A DNA stretch of 48,732 nt, from the NCBI RefSeq assembly GCF_000520495.1, contig NZ_KI914644.1, positions 44,457 through 93,188 on the forward strand. Reading direction: 5' to 3'. The notes under the pieces were generated by a model that saw only the letters and a list, made by a program, of their open reading frames with translations, was not told where the DNA came from and ran no database searches. The stretch comes from Arthrobacter sp. H14 (GTDB taxonomy: Bacteria > Actinomycetota > Actinomycetes > Actinomycetales > Micrococcaceae). The translations under genes were made by a program, and so were the position numbers. This document shows positions 35,341 through 45,010 of the stretch, piece by piece; positions within the stretch are counted from its first letter, which is position 1; each line of letters starts with the position of its first letter.

Positions 35341-36633
35341 ATGTTGAACAACAAGAGATTCGCGCCCATCGCTGCCGTGGCCGCTCTGACGATGGCCTTG
35401 ACCGGATGCGGAGGCTCCACCGGCGGCGGAGGAGGAGCCGGAAGCGATGAGGGCCCGGCCGCTGAGAATCTGGATGCCCGCGGGCCGATCACCTACGTCC
35501 GCGGCAAGGACAACAGTGACGTTGTGCGCCCGCTGATCAAGAAGTGGAACGAGGCACATCCGGATCAGAAGGTTACCTTCAAGGAACAGTCCGATACGGC
35601 CGATCAGCAGCACGACGACCTGGTGCAGAATCTGCAGGCCAAAAATGCGGATTACGACATCATGGAAGTCGATGTTGTGTGGACCGCCGAATTCGCCGCG
35701 AAGGGCTGGCTGCAGCCACTCGAAGGCGACATGGCCATCGAGACCGAAGACATGCTGGATGCGACGGTCGAAACCGGCATGTACAACGACGTGCTCTATA
35801 CCGCGCCGCAGCGGAGCGACGGCGGACTGCTCTACTACCGCAAGGATCTGGTTCCCAAGGCCCCCGGGACCTGGGACGAGATGATGGGGATGTGCGACAT
35901 CGCCGAGGAAAACGACATGGGCTGCTATGCGGGTCAGTTTGCCCAATACGAGGGGCTCACGGTCAATGTCGCCGAGGCCATCAACACCGCCGGCGGAACA
36001 ATCATTGACGAGGAGGGCAACCCGACTCTGGAAACGCCGGAAGCCAAGGCGGGACTGGGCAATCTGGTGGAGGGATTCGAGAGCGGGAACATTCCCGAGC
36101 AGGCCATCACCTTCCAGGAGGAAGAGAGCCGGCAGGCGTTCCAGAGCGGAAACCTTCTGTTCCTGCGCAACTGGCCGTATGTCTACAACCTGGCCAAGAC
36201 CGAGGCATCGTCCAAGGTGCAGGGCAAGTTTGGCGTCGCGCCGCTGCCTGGCAAGGACGGTCCCGGTGCTTCATCGCTGGGCGGACATAACCTCGGAATC
36301 AGTGTCTACTCGGACCACAAGGCGACCGCACACGACTTCATGGAGTACATGATCAGTGCCGAATCTCAGACATTCCGGGCAACCCAGGGATCACAGGCGC
36401 CCACACTGGCGGCGCTGTATGACGATCCGGAACTGATCAAGCAGCTTCCCTACCTGCCGGTGCTGAAAACCTCCATTGAAAATGCTGTGCCACGTCCGGT
36501 GACGCCGTTCTACCCCGGCGTATCGAAGGCGATCCAGGAGAATTCCTACGCCGCACTCCAAGGGGAGAAATCGGTGGACCAGGCACTGGCGGACATGCAG
36601 CAGGCGATTAAGTCGGCGGCTGCCGGGTCATAG
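35341..36633 (+). CDS. Sugar ABC transporter substrate-binding lipoprotein
   Basis: A 430-residue extracellular solute-binding protein of family 1. The lipobox LTGC puts the lipidated Cys at 23, followed by a Gly/Ser linker. ADYDIMEVDVVWTAEFAAKGWLQPL, GGLLYYRKDL, FLRNWPYVYNLA and GGHNLGISVYS are standard landmarks of trehalose/maltose-type binding proteins (LpqY/ThuE group). The specific sugar is not certain. GAGGAG precedes ATG 35341. The permease genes that normally follow are absent: the next gene is convergent after 1 nt. It must use permeases encoded elsewhere or be a remnant of a longer operon. Confidence 0.9.
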   Translation: MLNNKRFAPIAAVAALTMALTGCGGSTGGGGGAGSDEGPAAENLDARGPITYVRGKDNSDVVRPLIKKWNEAHPDQKVTFKEQSDTADQQHDDLVQNLQAKNADYDIMEVDVVWTAEFAAKGWLQPLEGDMAIETEDMLDATVETGMYNDVLYTAPQRSDGGLLYYRKDLVPKAPGTWDEMMGMCDIAEENDMGCYAGQFAQYEGLTVNVAEAINTAGGTIIDEEGNPTLETPEAKAGLGNLVEGFESGNIPEQAITFQEEESRQAFQSGNLLFLRNWPYVYNLAKTEASSKVQGKFGVAPLPGKDGPGASSLGGHNLGISVYSDHKATAHDFMEYMISAESQTFRATQGSQAPTLAALYDDPELIKQLPYLPVLKTSIENAVPRPVTPFYPGVSKAIQENSYAALQGEKSVDQALADMQQAIKSAAAGS

Positions 36634-36634
36634 T

Positions 36635-38101
36635 TCAAACCGCGGTGACGAAGTCCTTCAGTGCTTCCAACTGGGCGAGCCGCGCTTCCGGTTTGAGATA
36701 CATCATGTGCCCGGCCTCGTGGTAGTGGTGGTTGAACCGGTCGCGTGCCTGTTGGCTCAGGTTCATGTGGGCAAAGACGTACTCGGCCGCAAAGTGCGGC
36801 GTGGCCCCGTCCTGGTACCCGTAGTCCACGTGAACGCGCATGTTCGGGTTGTGCACCATCAGCCGCTCGAGGACATCCGATACGTCAACCGGTGCGCCTT
36901 CGAACGTCTTGTAGCTCCAGGGCTGGACCCTGGCGGTGAGGATCTCGTAGGGAAGGTCGTTCTCGTACCCGAGTTCCACCCGGACATAATGGTTAATCGC
37001 CGCGGCGTAGGGCCCATTGATGGCGCGAAGGCTCGGGTCGTCCATATTCTTGGAATCCTGCTGTCTGGCCGGCTGGGCGGTGAACCGGCCATCGATCCGG
37101 CCGACCACCAGATTGTCTTCACGCAGCAGTTCGGCCGCGAATTCGAAGTAATTCCAGCGCAGATTGGTCCGCCTGATGAACCCCTCGCTTAAGGTGAGGA
37201 TGGCAGCGAGCCGGCTGACGACGTCGTCGTACTCGGCTTCGGTGAGCCGGTTTCCTTGGGTGAGGGCGTAGCCAAAGTCCTTGGCCGCAAACTCCTCCGC
37301 TTCCTGGACGACGTCGGTCAGCTCCCGACCGGGATGCCGGCCGTGGTAGTGCGCAATCGCGGCATAGGTGGGGATGTGCAGGGCGTAGGGCTGGTCGCTG
37401 CCGGCGAAGAACCGCAGCGTCGACATGTTCAGCACGGTGGAAATCAGGCCGAGTCCGTTAACCGCCATACCGTAGGCATCGTAGAGCCGGCCGGCGACGG
37501 CGACCGCACGGAGGGTGCCGTATGACTCGCCGGCGATGTACTTGGGGGAGAGCCAGCGACCGTTGCGTGTGACCCAGAGGCGGATCACTTCGGCCACCAG
37601 GTCCCGGTCTTCGACAAAGGCGTGGAACTCGTCCGCTTCGCCGCCTTCGACGACGCGTGAGTAGCCGGTGTTCACCGGGTCGATCAGCACCAGGTCGCTG
37701 TGCTCGAGCAGGGTTTCGGGGCTGTCGACGATTCCGTAAGGGGGCGCGGTGAGGTTGCCGACGTCGCCCGAATCCACCAGTCGGGGACCGAGCAGGCCCA
37801 TATGCAGCCAGACCGAGGCCGATCCGGGACCGCCGTTGAAGGCGAACGTGACTGGACGGCTGCCTGGTTCCGCATTGTCCTTCGTGTAGGCGACGACGAA
37901 GATTTCCGCCTTGGGTTTGGGCCCTTCAGTCTTTCCGTCCTTGCTGACCGATTCCGTCCGCAGCACCAGGCGGCCGGTCGTCGTGGTGTATTCCATGCCG
38001 GATGGTCCGTGCTTGTGTTGGCGGGTGACGAAGTCGTCGGAGACTTCAGGGGTTGCCTGCTCACCGGTTGTGCCGTCGTCGTTTTTTGTGTCCTCAGTCA
38101 T
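36635..38101 (-). CDS. S10-family serine carboxypeptidase-like protein
   Basis: A 488-residue peptidase S10 family protein. FAFNGGPGSASVWLHMGLLGP is the oxyanion-hole region, and GESYGTLRAVAVAGRL carries the nucleophile Ser. Asp in RVHVDYGYQDGATP and His in EAGHMMYLKPEA complete the triad. No signal peptide is present (it begins with polar MTEDTKNDD), so it appears to be cytoplasmic, unlike plant and yeast carboxypeptidases; this is usual for bacterial members. The substrate is unknown. ATG 38101. It converges with the sugar-binding gene with a 1-nt gap. Confidence 0.9.
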   Translation of the reverse strand: MTEDTKNDDGTTGEQATPEVSDDFVTRQHKHGPSGMEYTTTTGRLVLRTESVSKDGKTEGPKPKAEIFVVAYTKDNAEPGSRPVTFAFNGGPGSASVWLHMGLLGPRLVDSGDVGNLTAPPYGIVDSPETLLEHSDLVLIDPVNTGYSRVVEGGEADEFHAFVEDRDLVAEVIRLWVTRNGRWLSPKYIAGESYGTLRAVAVAGRLYDAYGMAVNGLGLISTVLNMSTLRFFAGSDQPYALHIPTYAAIAHYHGRHPGRELTDVVQEAEEFAAKDFGYALTQGNRLTEAEYDDVVSRLAAILTLSEGFIRRTNLRWNYFEFAAELLREDNLVVGRIDGRFTAQPARQQDSKNMDDPSLRAINGPYAAAINHYVRVELGYENDLPYEILTARVQPWSYKTFEGAPVDVSDVLERLMVHNPNMRVHVDYGYQDGATPHFAAEYVFAHMNLSQQARDRFNHHYHEAGHMMYLKPEARLAQLEALKDFVTAV

Positions 38102-38250
38102 AAACCGAGACTATCCTCCGGCGATGACATTTCTGTTCCTGCGCTCACCATCGGCCAAAGTTCAGGCCCAGGTCCGCGGCGATGGATGACTACCGCTTGT
38201 GCCCGGGTCCACAACAGAACAACCTGCGCCGGTCGTTGGCCGACAGACCG

Positions 38251-38262
38251 TAAAATGGATGG
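38251..38262 (+). promoter_or_regulatory. Leaderless -10 element for the SDR gene
   Basis: TAAAAT at 38251-38256 is followed after six bases by GTG 38263, the spacing of a leaderless transcript. No Shine-Dalgarno sequence precedes the start. Confidence 0.5.
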
Positions 38263-39702
38263 GTGAACCCTCCCGAGCTGAGCCACGACGAGATCCAGTC
38301 GTGCCTGAAAGTCCTCAACGCCATCCACGTCTACGACGAGGAGCACCCGGACTATGTCCGGGTGCGGCAGGCGACGGGAAAGATGTTTAAGGCGGTGAAG
38401 CGGCACCGGCGCAACGTCAAGCGGGACGCCGCCAATGAGGCCGACAGAGCCGTGATGGCGCTGACTGCGACTGCGGCTCCGGACCGCATTGACGACGAGA
38501 CGCGCGGCAACAAGCTCGCGCCTTCGACGACGGGGCACAGCGCGGGCACTTTGACGCGGTCGCGGCCCTGCTATATCTGCAAGCAGCACTATACGCAGGT
38601 GGATGCGTTTTACCACCAGCTCTGCCCGGCGTGCGCCGAATTCAGCCACGGCAAGCGGGATGCCAGGACAGACCTCACTGGCCGCCGCGCCCTGCTCACG
38701 GGCGGTCGCGCCAAGATTGGCATGTACATTGCGCTGCGGCTGCTGCGGGACGGCGCCCACACCACGATCACCACACGCTTCCCGAAGGACGCCGCTCGTC
38801 GCTTCGCGGGCATGGAGGACAGCACCGACTGGCTGCACCGGCTGCGCATTGTGGGCATCGACCTGCGCGATCCGTCCCAGGTGATCTCCCTGACCGATTC
38901 CTTGAACGAGGCCGGTCCACTGGACATTCTGATCAACAACGCCGCGCAGACGGTGCGGCGGTCCGGGAACGCCTATCAACCGCTGGTGGAGGCCGAACTG
39001 GAGCCACTGCCCACCGACAGGCCGATGCCGGAGCTGCTCTCCTTCGGCCACACCCAGGACAAACACCCACTGGCTTTGACCGCCCAAATGGCGGAGCACC
39101 CGAAAATGGCCGGCGATGAAGTAGCCGCGCTGGCCCTGTCCTTGGGATCGACATCCCCGGAGCGTATCGCCGCTGGAAACGCCATCGACGCCGGTGGCTT
39201 GGCTCCGGACCTGCATACAGCCAACAGCTGGACCCAGGTGGTTGAAGAGGTGGGCCCGCTGGAAATGCTGGAGGTGCAGCTTGCCAACGTGACCGCGCCT
39301 TTTCTTCTGGTGTCCCGGCTCCGGCCCGCGATGCGCCGTTCGATGGCCCGTCGCAAGTACATCGTCAACGTCTCCGCTATGGAGGGTCAGTTCTCCCGCG
39401 CCTACAAGGGCCCGGGGCATCCACACACCAACATGGCCAAGGCGTCTCTGAACATGTTGACCAGGACCAGCGCTAAGGAAATGCTGGAAGCCGACGACAT
39501 CCTGATGACGGCGGTTGACACCGGCTGGATTACCGACGAACGTCCGCACTACACCAAGGTCCGCCTGGCGGATGAGGGCTTTAAGGCCCCGCTGGACCTG
39601 GTCGACGGTGCTGCCCGGGTCTACGACCCCATCGTGATGGGCGAAGCAGGCGAGGACCAGCACGGCGTCTTCCTCAAGGATTACAAGCCCAGTCCCTGGT
39701 AG
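38263..39702 (+). CDS. SDR-family protein with zinc-ribbon-like N-terminal domain
   Basis: A 479-residue protein, nearly twice a normal SDR. Residues 1-130 are a separate domain with a Cys4 motif, Cys103, Cys106, Cys121 and Cys124, spaced like a zinc ribbon. The SDR part begins with LLTGGRAKIGMYIALRLL (145-162) and has ILINNAAQ (222-229). About 100 residues are inserted before ANVTAPFLLVSRLRPAM. Catalytic Ser371 is present (VNVSAMEG) and the Lys is at 393, but the usual Tyr four residues earlier is Thr389 (HTNMAK); Tyr381 is nearby. It may use a changed mechanism or act non-enzymatically. GTG 38263 is probably leaderless. Confidence 0.83.
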   Translation: MNPPELSHDEIQSCLKVLNAIHVYDEEHPDYVRVRQATGKMFKAVKRHRRNVKRDAANEADRAVMALTATAAPDRIDDETRGNKLAPSTTGHSAGTLTRSRPCYICKQHYTQVDAFYHQLCPACAEFSHGKRDARTDLTGRRALLTGGRAKIGMYIALRLLRDGAHTTITTRFPKDAARRFAGMEDSTDWLHRLRIVGIDLRDPSQVISLTDSLNEAGPLDILINNAAQTVRRSGNAYQPLVEAELEPLPTDRPMPELLSFGHTQDKHPLALTAQMAEHPKMAGDEVAALALSLGSTSPERIAAGNAIDAGGLAPDLHTANSWTQVVEEVGPLEMLEVQLANVTAPFLLVSRLRPAMRRSMARRKYIVNVSAMEGQFSRAYKGPGHPHTNMAKASLNMLTRTSAKEMLEADDILMTAVDTGWITDERPHYTKVRLADEGFKAPLDLVDGAARVYDPIVMGEAGEDQHGVFLKDYKPSPW

Positions 39703-39835
39703 GGCGCGGTCCCGGGCTGGTTCTCATGCCGCACCGCTGCCTCCAAGGCCTCGGCGCGCCATGTGGCACTCTCAGGTTTAATCTCCGCAGCTATGCTTCC
39801 ACAGCTTGTCGGGTGTTGTGACGACGTTCTCAATT

Positions 39836-41017
39836 TTAGAGACGCTCCAACGCCCAATCCCAGTTGATGTGTTCTTGTTCCAGCCGGACGGCGGGCCCAT
39901 AGGAGTCATTTCGAAGCGACTCATACACCGTCAACTCCTCCGGAGCGAGCCGGGTCAGGATCGCGCGTGAGGGGTTCGGCTCCTGGCCCCAAAGATTGCG
40001 GTGAGCCAGCAACGTTTCCGTGTCCATGAGGATGGAGTGCACATGTGGATGGCCGGAACGCAACTGATCGAGAATCCGGAAACCGTGAGTGTCCAGGTCG
40101 CCCCAATACAGCACATCACAATTGCGGAGCCACTCGGCTTCATCCACTGCCGAGAAGCCGTAGCCGGCTCCAAACACAGCGAGCGTCCTTGGCCGTGCGG
40201 GTAGGGAAAGGAAGTTGACCAGGTTCTCGGTCACGATGACGGCATCCACGTCCGGTGCGAGGTTCCTGAAGCCCTCCGCCGTTACGGTGATGTCCCGGAC
40301 TGCACCCAACAGTTCCGACTCCGGATCCAACAGGCGGAAACGTACCCGCTCCGGCGCGGCCAGGAAACCGTGCCGGCTTGCGAAACTGGACCCAGGCCGG
40401 CCGCGTTCGGGTTCCAGCGCCGTGACCATCTCGTCAATGGTCCGGCGTCGGGTTTCAACGAACTTCGTGTGCACACCGGCCAGGCTGAGCTGACGGAGGT
40501 AGATGCCGGGTGCGGGATTGTCGCGGAACCACACGGCGACGGCGGCCGCCGTGAGTGCATCCTCGCTGAGTTCGAGCAATTGCAGTGGCCGCCTGACCGC
40601 CCACACCTGGAGCGCCGGTTCGATTCCCTCGATCCGGGAGGCGAGGTCGAGGAACGTTCGCGCCTGTCGTGATTTGCCGATAAAAGCAATTTCGTCTTCG
40701 GCCGTGGCGAAGACGGCAGCGGACGGAACGTCGTTGGCTCCGATCGTGTTCCGCCCGACTGCTGCGGTGGAGATGGAGAAGTCGCCGGCACCACCGTGGA
40801 GCTCCGCCGCCCAGGCTCGAGCCGCAGGATAGCTGTCCCGCAGCTCCTTCGCGGTGGGATGTTTCAGCGGTCGACGGCGGGGGTAGGTGTCGTCCGTGGG
40901 CGCCAGCAATTGGCGAAGGAGGGCACCAGTTTCCCAGGCCTTGCGGGACTGCGTCCGTAGGGCGGCCAAAGTGGTCCAACCGTGGACGGATGGGGCGGGA
41001 GCCGCGTTAGCCGCCAC
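39836..41017 (-). CDS. jetD: Wadjet defence protein JetD, Toprim-domain nuclease subunit
   Basis: A 393-residue protein of the DUF3322/DUF2220 families that make up JetD. The C-terminal Toprim-like active site shows Glu264 (VIVTENLVNF) and Asp307/Asp309 (YWGDLDTHGF), with EQEHINW at 380-386 near the end. In Wadjet complexes JetD cleaves plasmid DNA after the JetABC motor has extruded the loops. The GTG start at 41017 overlaps the jetC stop by 11 nt. It is the last gene of jetABCD. All predicted active-site acids are kept, so the nuclease looks functional. Confidence 0.93.
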   Translation of the reverse strand: MAANAAPAPSVHGWTTLAALRTQSRKAWETGALLRQLLAPTDDTYPRRRPLKHPTAKELRDSYPAARAWAAELHGGAGDFSISTAAVGRNTIGANDVPSAAVFATAEDEIAFIGKSRQARTFLDLASRIEGIEPALQVWAVRRPLQLLELSEDALTAAAVAVWFRDNPAPGIYLRQLSLAGVHTKFVETRRRTIDEMVTALEPERGRPGSSFASRHGFLAAPERVRFRLLDPESELLGAVRDITVTAEGFRNLAPDVDAVIVTENLVNFLSLPARPRTLAVFGAGYGFSAVDEAEWLRNCDVLYWGDLDTHGFRILDQLRSGHPHVHSILMDTETLLAHRNLWGQEPNPSRAILTRLAPEELTVYESLRNDSYGPAVRLEQEHINWDWALERL

Positions 41018-44000
41018 GGCGGTCCCGTTCCTGGCGGTATTCCTGAATGGTCATATTGCGCAGCTGGGAATCGTCGCCGTTCTTGTTGGCCACGAATCCC
41101 ACGTTCGCGACGAAGGGCTCAATCACGTGGATTTTCTGCAGCGGTGTCACGATCAGCAGCTGCAGTTTCATCCTCTTGAACAGCTCGAGCCCGTATTTCG
41201 CCGATTCATCCGAGCCGCGTCCGAATGCCTCATCGATAACGACGAATCGGAAACTGCGGCCGCTGCTGCTCTTGCTCAGAGATGAGGCAAGTCCGAACTG
41301 GAACGCCAAGGCAGCGGCGAGGATGGTGTAGGCGAGCTTCTCCTTCTGGCCACCGGATTTTCCGCCGGAGTCGGTGAAATGTTCGTGTTCCTCACCGGTC
41401 TCGGTCCATTTCTCGGAGGCGGAGAAGACGAACCAGTTCCGTACGTCGCTCACCTTTGTGGCCCAGCGGTTGTCCAGTGCCGTCAGTCCCTCACGGCCAC
41501 GGAACCGTTCCACGAGCTTTTCGACCTGCAGGAACTTTTGCTCCGAGTACTGGTCGTCATCGCCAAGTGTTCCTTCCGAACATGCCCGCAGGTCGGCGCC
41601 AAAGTCGCGCACATCGGCGTCGGACGTGTTCTGGTGCTCAAGCTGGATGTGCCGGCCGGGGTTGTATTCGATGGTGGCCAATGAGCGGTTGATTTCCGCT
41701 ATACGGTTGGCAATATCCTGCCTGCGCGATTCGAGGAAGGCGTTGAAGGCGACCACTTCGTGAATGGTGTTCTGATTCAGCGACTCTTTGAAGTGCTCCT
41801 CGAAGCGTGGTAAGTCATTGTCAACAAGCTGGTTCAGCAGCCGGTTGTACTCTCCGGCGGCGTCCAGTGCCGCATCGACCTCTGTAGTCTCGTTCGGATA
41901 TTTGTTCCGGAATGCCTGCATGAGACCGACTGTCCGTTCGCCCGAGCGGGCGATCTGTTTGTTGAGCGAGTCGATAGTCGTGCTGAGAGCGTTGCGGATA
42001 CCGCTTGCGATCTTTTCCGTATTTTTGTACGTGAGCGTGGTGTCGGCGAGTGCGTCAGCAGCGAGCCGTTCCAAGTCCTCCAGCAGCCCTTTATCTTCAG
42101 TCAGAGGCGTTTCCGCAAGAATGGATTGGCAGTCCTCGATCATTTCAGCGATTTCTTTGGTGGCACCTTCATTGGCGCCGATCCGCTTCTGGATCTTTTC
42201 CATCTGATTTTCGGCCCGGTGCAGGCGCGACTGGGTGTCGTATTCTGCCGCAGCGAGCTTCTGCAGGACATCGTTGGCCGCTTCGAGGGAGGATTTCTCT
42301 GTTTTCAGACCCTCAATCCGGTGGGCGGTGAGTTGCCAGCTGACTTCCGAGAATTCCTTGACGCTGGAGATTGTCCCCAGATGCCGGTGTTGCTGCCCCA
42401 GCTGGCCGAGGGCGGAATCGACCTTTGTCAGCTCGGCGTCAGTTGCCCGCACCTGCCCTTCGAGTGCTTCCAGGTCTGTTTGGAAGCCGGTGATTTTTGC
42501 GTGGTTGTCCCAGCCCAGGACGAAATTCCGCCGGTCGTTCAAGTCCCGCCGGTCGTCCTTCTCGTGCCTGCCACGTCCACCCTTGAGCTGACCGTTGAGG
42601 GTCAGTGCCTTCGGATAGCGACGGAAATCGTCGAGCGACTCGCAGCACATGTGGTCGAAACGGTGGTTCAGCTCGTCGAGCAGGTACTCGCGGAAACCCG
42701 TTCCAGGTTTGATGGCGATCTTGGATGCCAGGGTTCCTGGCTCCGGGGGCCGTCCCGGGCTCGTCTGCCCGATTTTCAGGTAGACCAGCCGCGTCCGCAA
42801 GTTATTTTCGTCCACCCATTTGCTGACGGCTGGATAGTGTTCTGTGGGGACCAGCATCGACAATGCGAATCCGTGAAGAGTGCGTTCTGCCGCGCCTTCC
42901 CATTCCCCTTCGCCATCCCGCACCCGGAGCAACTCGCCGCCGAAGGGCAGATCCGGTTCGCGGATCCCGGTGCCTTCGCACAGGCGACGACGCAGTTCCA
43001 GTTGCGGACGCGGAAGCAGGTTCTGCCGGGACTGAAGACTTTTCAGCTCCGCCCGGATCTCCCCGGCACTGTACGCGTCCTCATTGCGTCTCATTGTCAA
43101 CCGGGTGCGGCGCTCCTGCAGATCGCTGTTCTGTGCCTGCAGCGATTTCTCCACTGCAGGCAAGCCGGCGGAATTCTTATCGAAGAGCACCTGATCTTCC
43201 GGAACGTGCAGCTCCAGGGCCTCTGCGGCCACCGCATAGCGTTCGAAACGGGAACGCTGTACAGCCGATTCTTCACTCAACCTGGCGATCTCGGCGTCAA
43301 TCGCCGCCAGCCTCCCACCTCCGTTGGTGCGGATATCCTCCTGCAGGTTTGTTAGCTCATGGCGCAGCCGCGAGATGTCCCCGGCGAGCTTTTTGCGGTC
43401 GGACTCCAGCCGCGTGCCGGTTCTCTCGAGTTCCGTCTGATGCTCCAGGCTTAGGTCCAGCCGTCGTGTGGTGAAGAAGGGATGCAACTGGTCGCGCTGG
43501 TCGCGGCCACGCTGTTCCCGCTCCTCGAGTTCGGCATGCCTGGCGGCGCCATCCCGGATCGGTGTCAGCAGGGCAACCTGGTCCTTCGCCCGCAGGACGG
43601 CGCCGTGGGCCTTTTTCAAGTCATCGAAATGATGGATCAGATTGTCGATCCTTGTGGCCACATCGTCCTGCTCGAGCATGTTGGTGCGCACGAAGTGGGT
43701 GATATTTTCCACCTGTTTCATGGACACCGTGCGGTGGAACAGATCCATTGCCTGACTGCCGGTAATGCCGAATTGGCGTTTGAAGGCAGCAGCATATGGG
43801 TCGAAGGAATCATGGACGGCGGCGCCCGCCGCCCGCAGCCTTTTCTTCAGCTTGGCGGGCTCCTGTTCGAAGTTGGAGAAATCCGCCATGATGGACTGTT
43901 CCTCCTGGGCCAGGGAGTAGAAGCGGTTCGGTTGGCCCGATTCCTGTGGTGCCCACAGGGTGATCGCAAGACTGACAGACTTGTCGAGTTCAGCATTGTA

Positions 44001-44396
44001 GAACACTCCGAGGACCACCGAGTATGAACCCGGCCCGCGGAGTGCCACGGGTTTGGAATATTCGCCGGCCGTCGTTCGCGCACTCTTGTGGTAGCCGCGC
44101 ACGTACGACATCAGGCTGCGTTCCTTCTTTTGAGCACCCGCTGCCTTGTTGTAATCGATCTTGTTGGCTGGCAGCAGCAGGGTGGTGATGGCGTCCACCA
44201 CCGTGGATTTGCCGGAGCCTATGTCTCCAGTCAAAAGACTGTTGTCACCGTCGAGGGTGAAGGTGCGTACGCCTTGATGGAACGTGCCCCAGTTGAGAAG
44301 CTCGAGCCGGTGCAGTCGGAACCCCGGGGGTGGGCCGTCGTCGTCGTTCTTGACTTCATCCAGGCTGAACAGGCCTGCCTGCAGTTCCGTGGTCAT
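41007..44396 (-). CDS. jetC: Wadjet defence protein JetC, SMC/MukB-like ATPase
   Basis: A 1129-residue SMC-like motor. The Walker A loop GDIGSGKST is at 57-65. The long middle is mostly charged coiled coil broken by a hinge-like globular part (about residues 480-640). The ABC signature KSGGQ is at 1013-1017 and Walker B VVIDEA at 1052-1057, followed by the TPLQKIHVIEPFVANVGFV segment shared with the DUF4194/3375-linked ATPases. It hydrolyses ATP to extrude DNA loops and sense small circular plasmids. ATG 44396 overlaps the jetB stop by 4 nt. The ATPase motifs are intact. Confidence 0.95.
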   Translation of the reverse strand: MTTELQAGLFSLDEVKNDDDGPPPGFRLHRLELLNWGTFHQGVRTFTLDGDNSLLTGDIGSGKSTVVDAITTLLLPANKIDYNKAAGAQKKERSLMSYVRGYHKSARTTAGEYSKPVALRGPGSYSVVLGVFYNAELDKSVSLAITLWAPQESGQPNRFYSLAQEEQSIMADFSNFEQEPAKLKKRLRAAGAAVHDSFDPYAAAFKRQFGITGSQAMDLFHRTVSMKQVENITHFVRTNMLEQDDVATRIDNLIHHFDDLKKAHGAVLRAKDQVALLTPIRDGAARHAELEEREQRGRDQRDQLHPFFTTRRLDLSLEHQTELERTGTRLESDRKKLAGDISRLRHELTNLQEDIRTNGGGRLAAIDAEIARLSEESAVQRSRFERYAVAAEALELHVPEDQVLFDKNSAGLPAVEKSLQAQNSDLQERRTRLTMRRNEDAYSAGEIRAELKSLQSRQNLLPRPQLELRRRLCEGTGIREPDLPFGGELLRVRDGEGEWEGAAERTLHGFALSMLVPTEHYPAVSKWVDENNLRTRLVYLKIGQTSPGRPPEPGTLASKIAIKPGTGFREYLLDELNHRFDHMCCESLDDFRRYPKALTLNGQLKGGRGRHEKDDRRDLNDRRNFVLGWDNHAKITGFQTDLEALEGQVRATDAELTKVDSALGQLGQQHRHLGTISSVKEFSEVSWQLTAHRIEGLKTEKSSLEAANDVLQKLAAAEYDTQSRLHRAENQMEKIQKRIGANEGATKEIAEMIEDCQSILAETPLTEDKGLLEDLERLAADALADTTLTYKNTEKIASGIRNALSTTIDSLNKQIARSGERTVGLMQAFRNKYPNETTEVDAALDAAGEYNRLLNQLVDNDLPRFEEHFKESLNQNTIHEVVAFNAFLESRRQDIANRIAEINRSLATIEYNPGRHIQLEHQNTSDADVRDFGADLRACSEGTLGDDDQYSEQKFLQVEKLVERFRGREGLTALDNRWATKVSDVRNWFVFSASEKWTETGEEHEHFTDSGGKSGGQKEKLAYTILAAALAFQFGLASSLSKSSSGRSFRFVVIDEAFGRGSDESAKYGLELFKRMKLQLLIVTPLQKIHVIEPFVANVGFVANKNGDDSQLRNMTIQEYRQERDRRGG

Positions 44397-45010
44397 ACGG
44401 TTGCCTCTTTAGTCTTGGCACTGGAGCCGCCATCAAGTGAAGCCCGGTAGTCGGCCAGCCGGGAGTCGAACTCCTCCAGCCACTGGGCATCCACGTAGGC
44501 TTTGAGAATCCGGGCGACTTCGTAGGTGCCGGCCTGTCCGCGCATCCGGCGAAGGAAGCCCAGCTCCACTACCTTTTTGATATCGGAGCCGAGCCTGTCG
44601 AGAATCCGGGCCTCGTTGCTCGATTCCGGGAGGAAGACCGAGATCATATCTTCGATTTCCGTCTCGGTCATGACAAGTCGGGTTTCGCTGCTGTTGGCGT
44701 CGAATTCGGCGAGCTTTGCACGCAGCAGCGCCAGTAGCAGGCTGACATTGAACGTCAGCTGCCGGCGTGGAACGAGTCGGGGGAGTGCGGCGTCGCTCTC
44801 TTCCCTGGACCGGAGAAAAGCGTAGCCTTCCGTCTCGTCGAGAATGAGCTCCAGGCCCAGTACGGAAACGTAATCCCGCACATGGGAAGCCAACTCCAGA
44901 AGGGCCTGCCACACCTTGCCGTCCGATTCCGCATAGACGACACCTTTGAACAAGCGGGTGACGATGACCGGCAGTTCCTCTGGATGGCCGGTTTCGGATT
45001 CGCTGCTCAA
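44393..45010 (-). CDS. jetB: Wadjet defence protein JetB (DUF4194, MukE-like)
   Basis: A 205-residue DUF4194 protein, the MukE-like kite subunit of the Wadjet motor. VTRLFKGVVYAESDGKVWQ, LGLELILDETEGYAFLRSR and RLVPRRQLTFNVSLLLALLRAKL are typical of the winged-helix kite domains. ILDRLGSDIKKVVELGFLRRM forms the second. It bridges JetA and JetC. ATG 45010 overlaps the jetA stop by 4 nt, and its own stop overlaps jetC by 4 nt, so subunit synthesis is tightly coupled. Confidence 0.93.
   Translation of the reverse strand: MSSESETGHPEELPVIVTRLFKGVVYAESDGKVWQALLELASHVRDYVSVLGLELILDETEGYAFLRSREESDAALPRLVPRRQLTFNVSLLLALLRAKLAEFDANSSETRLVMTETEIEDMISVFLPESSNEARILDRLGSDIKKVVELGFLRRMRGQAGTYEVARILKAYVDAQWLEEFDSRLADYRASLDGGSSAKTKEATV

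Noticed and set aside
34261-35946. 561-codon open frame on the minus strand
   Set aside because: It lies antisense to the LacI gene and the start of the sugar-binding lipoprotein gene, both with clear family motifs. Its composition is typical of a shadow frame in high-GC DNA.
36635-38101. Secreted carboxypeptidase
   Set aside because: The N-terminus is polar with no hydrophobic signal segment, and no better upstream start adds one.
38098-39663. 521-codon open frame on the minus strand
   Set aside because: It is antisense to the SDR gene, which has a leaderless start signal and recognisable Rossmann and Cys4 motifs.
42126-43355. 409-codon open frame on the plus strand
   Set aside because: It is antisense to the coiled-coil middle of jetC and shows no family features.
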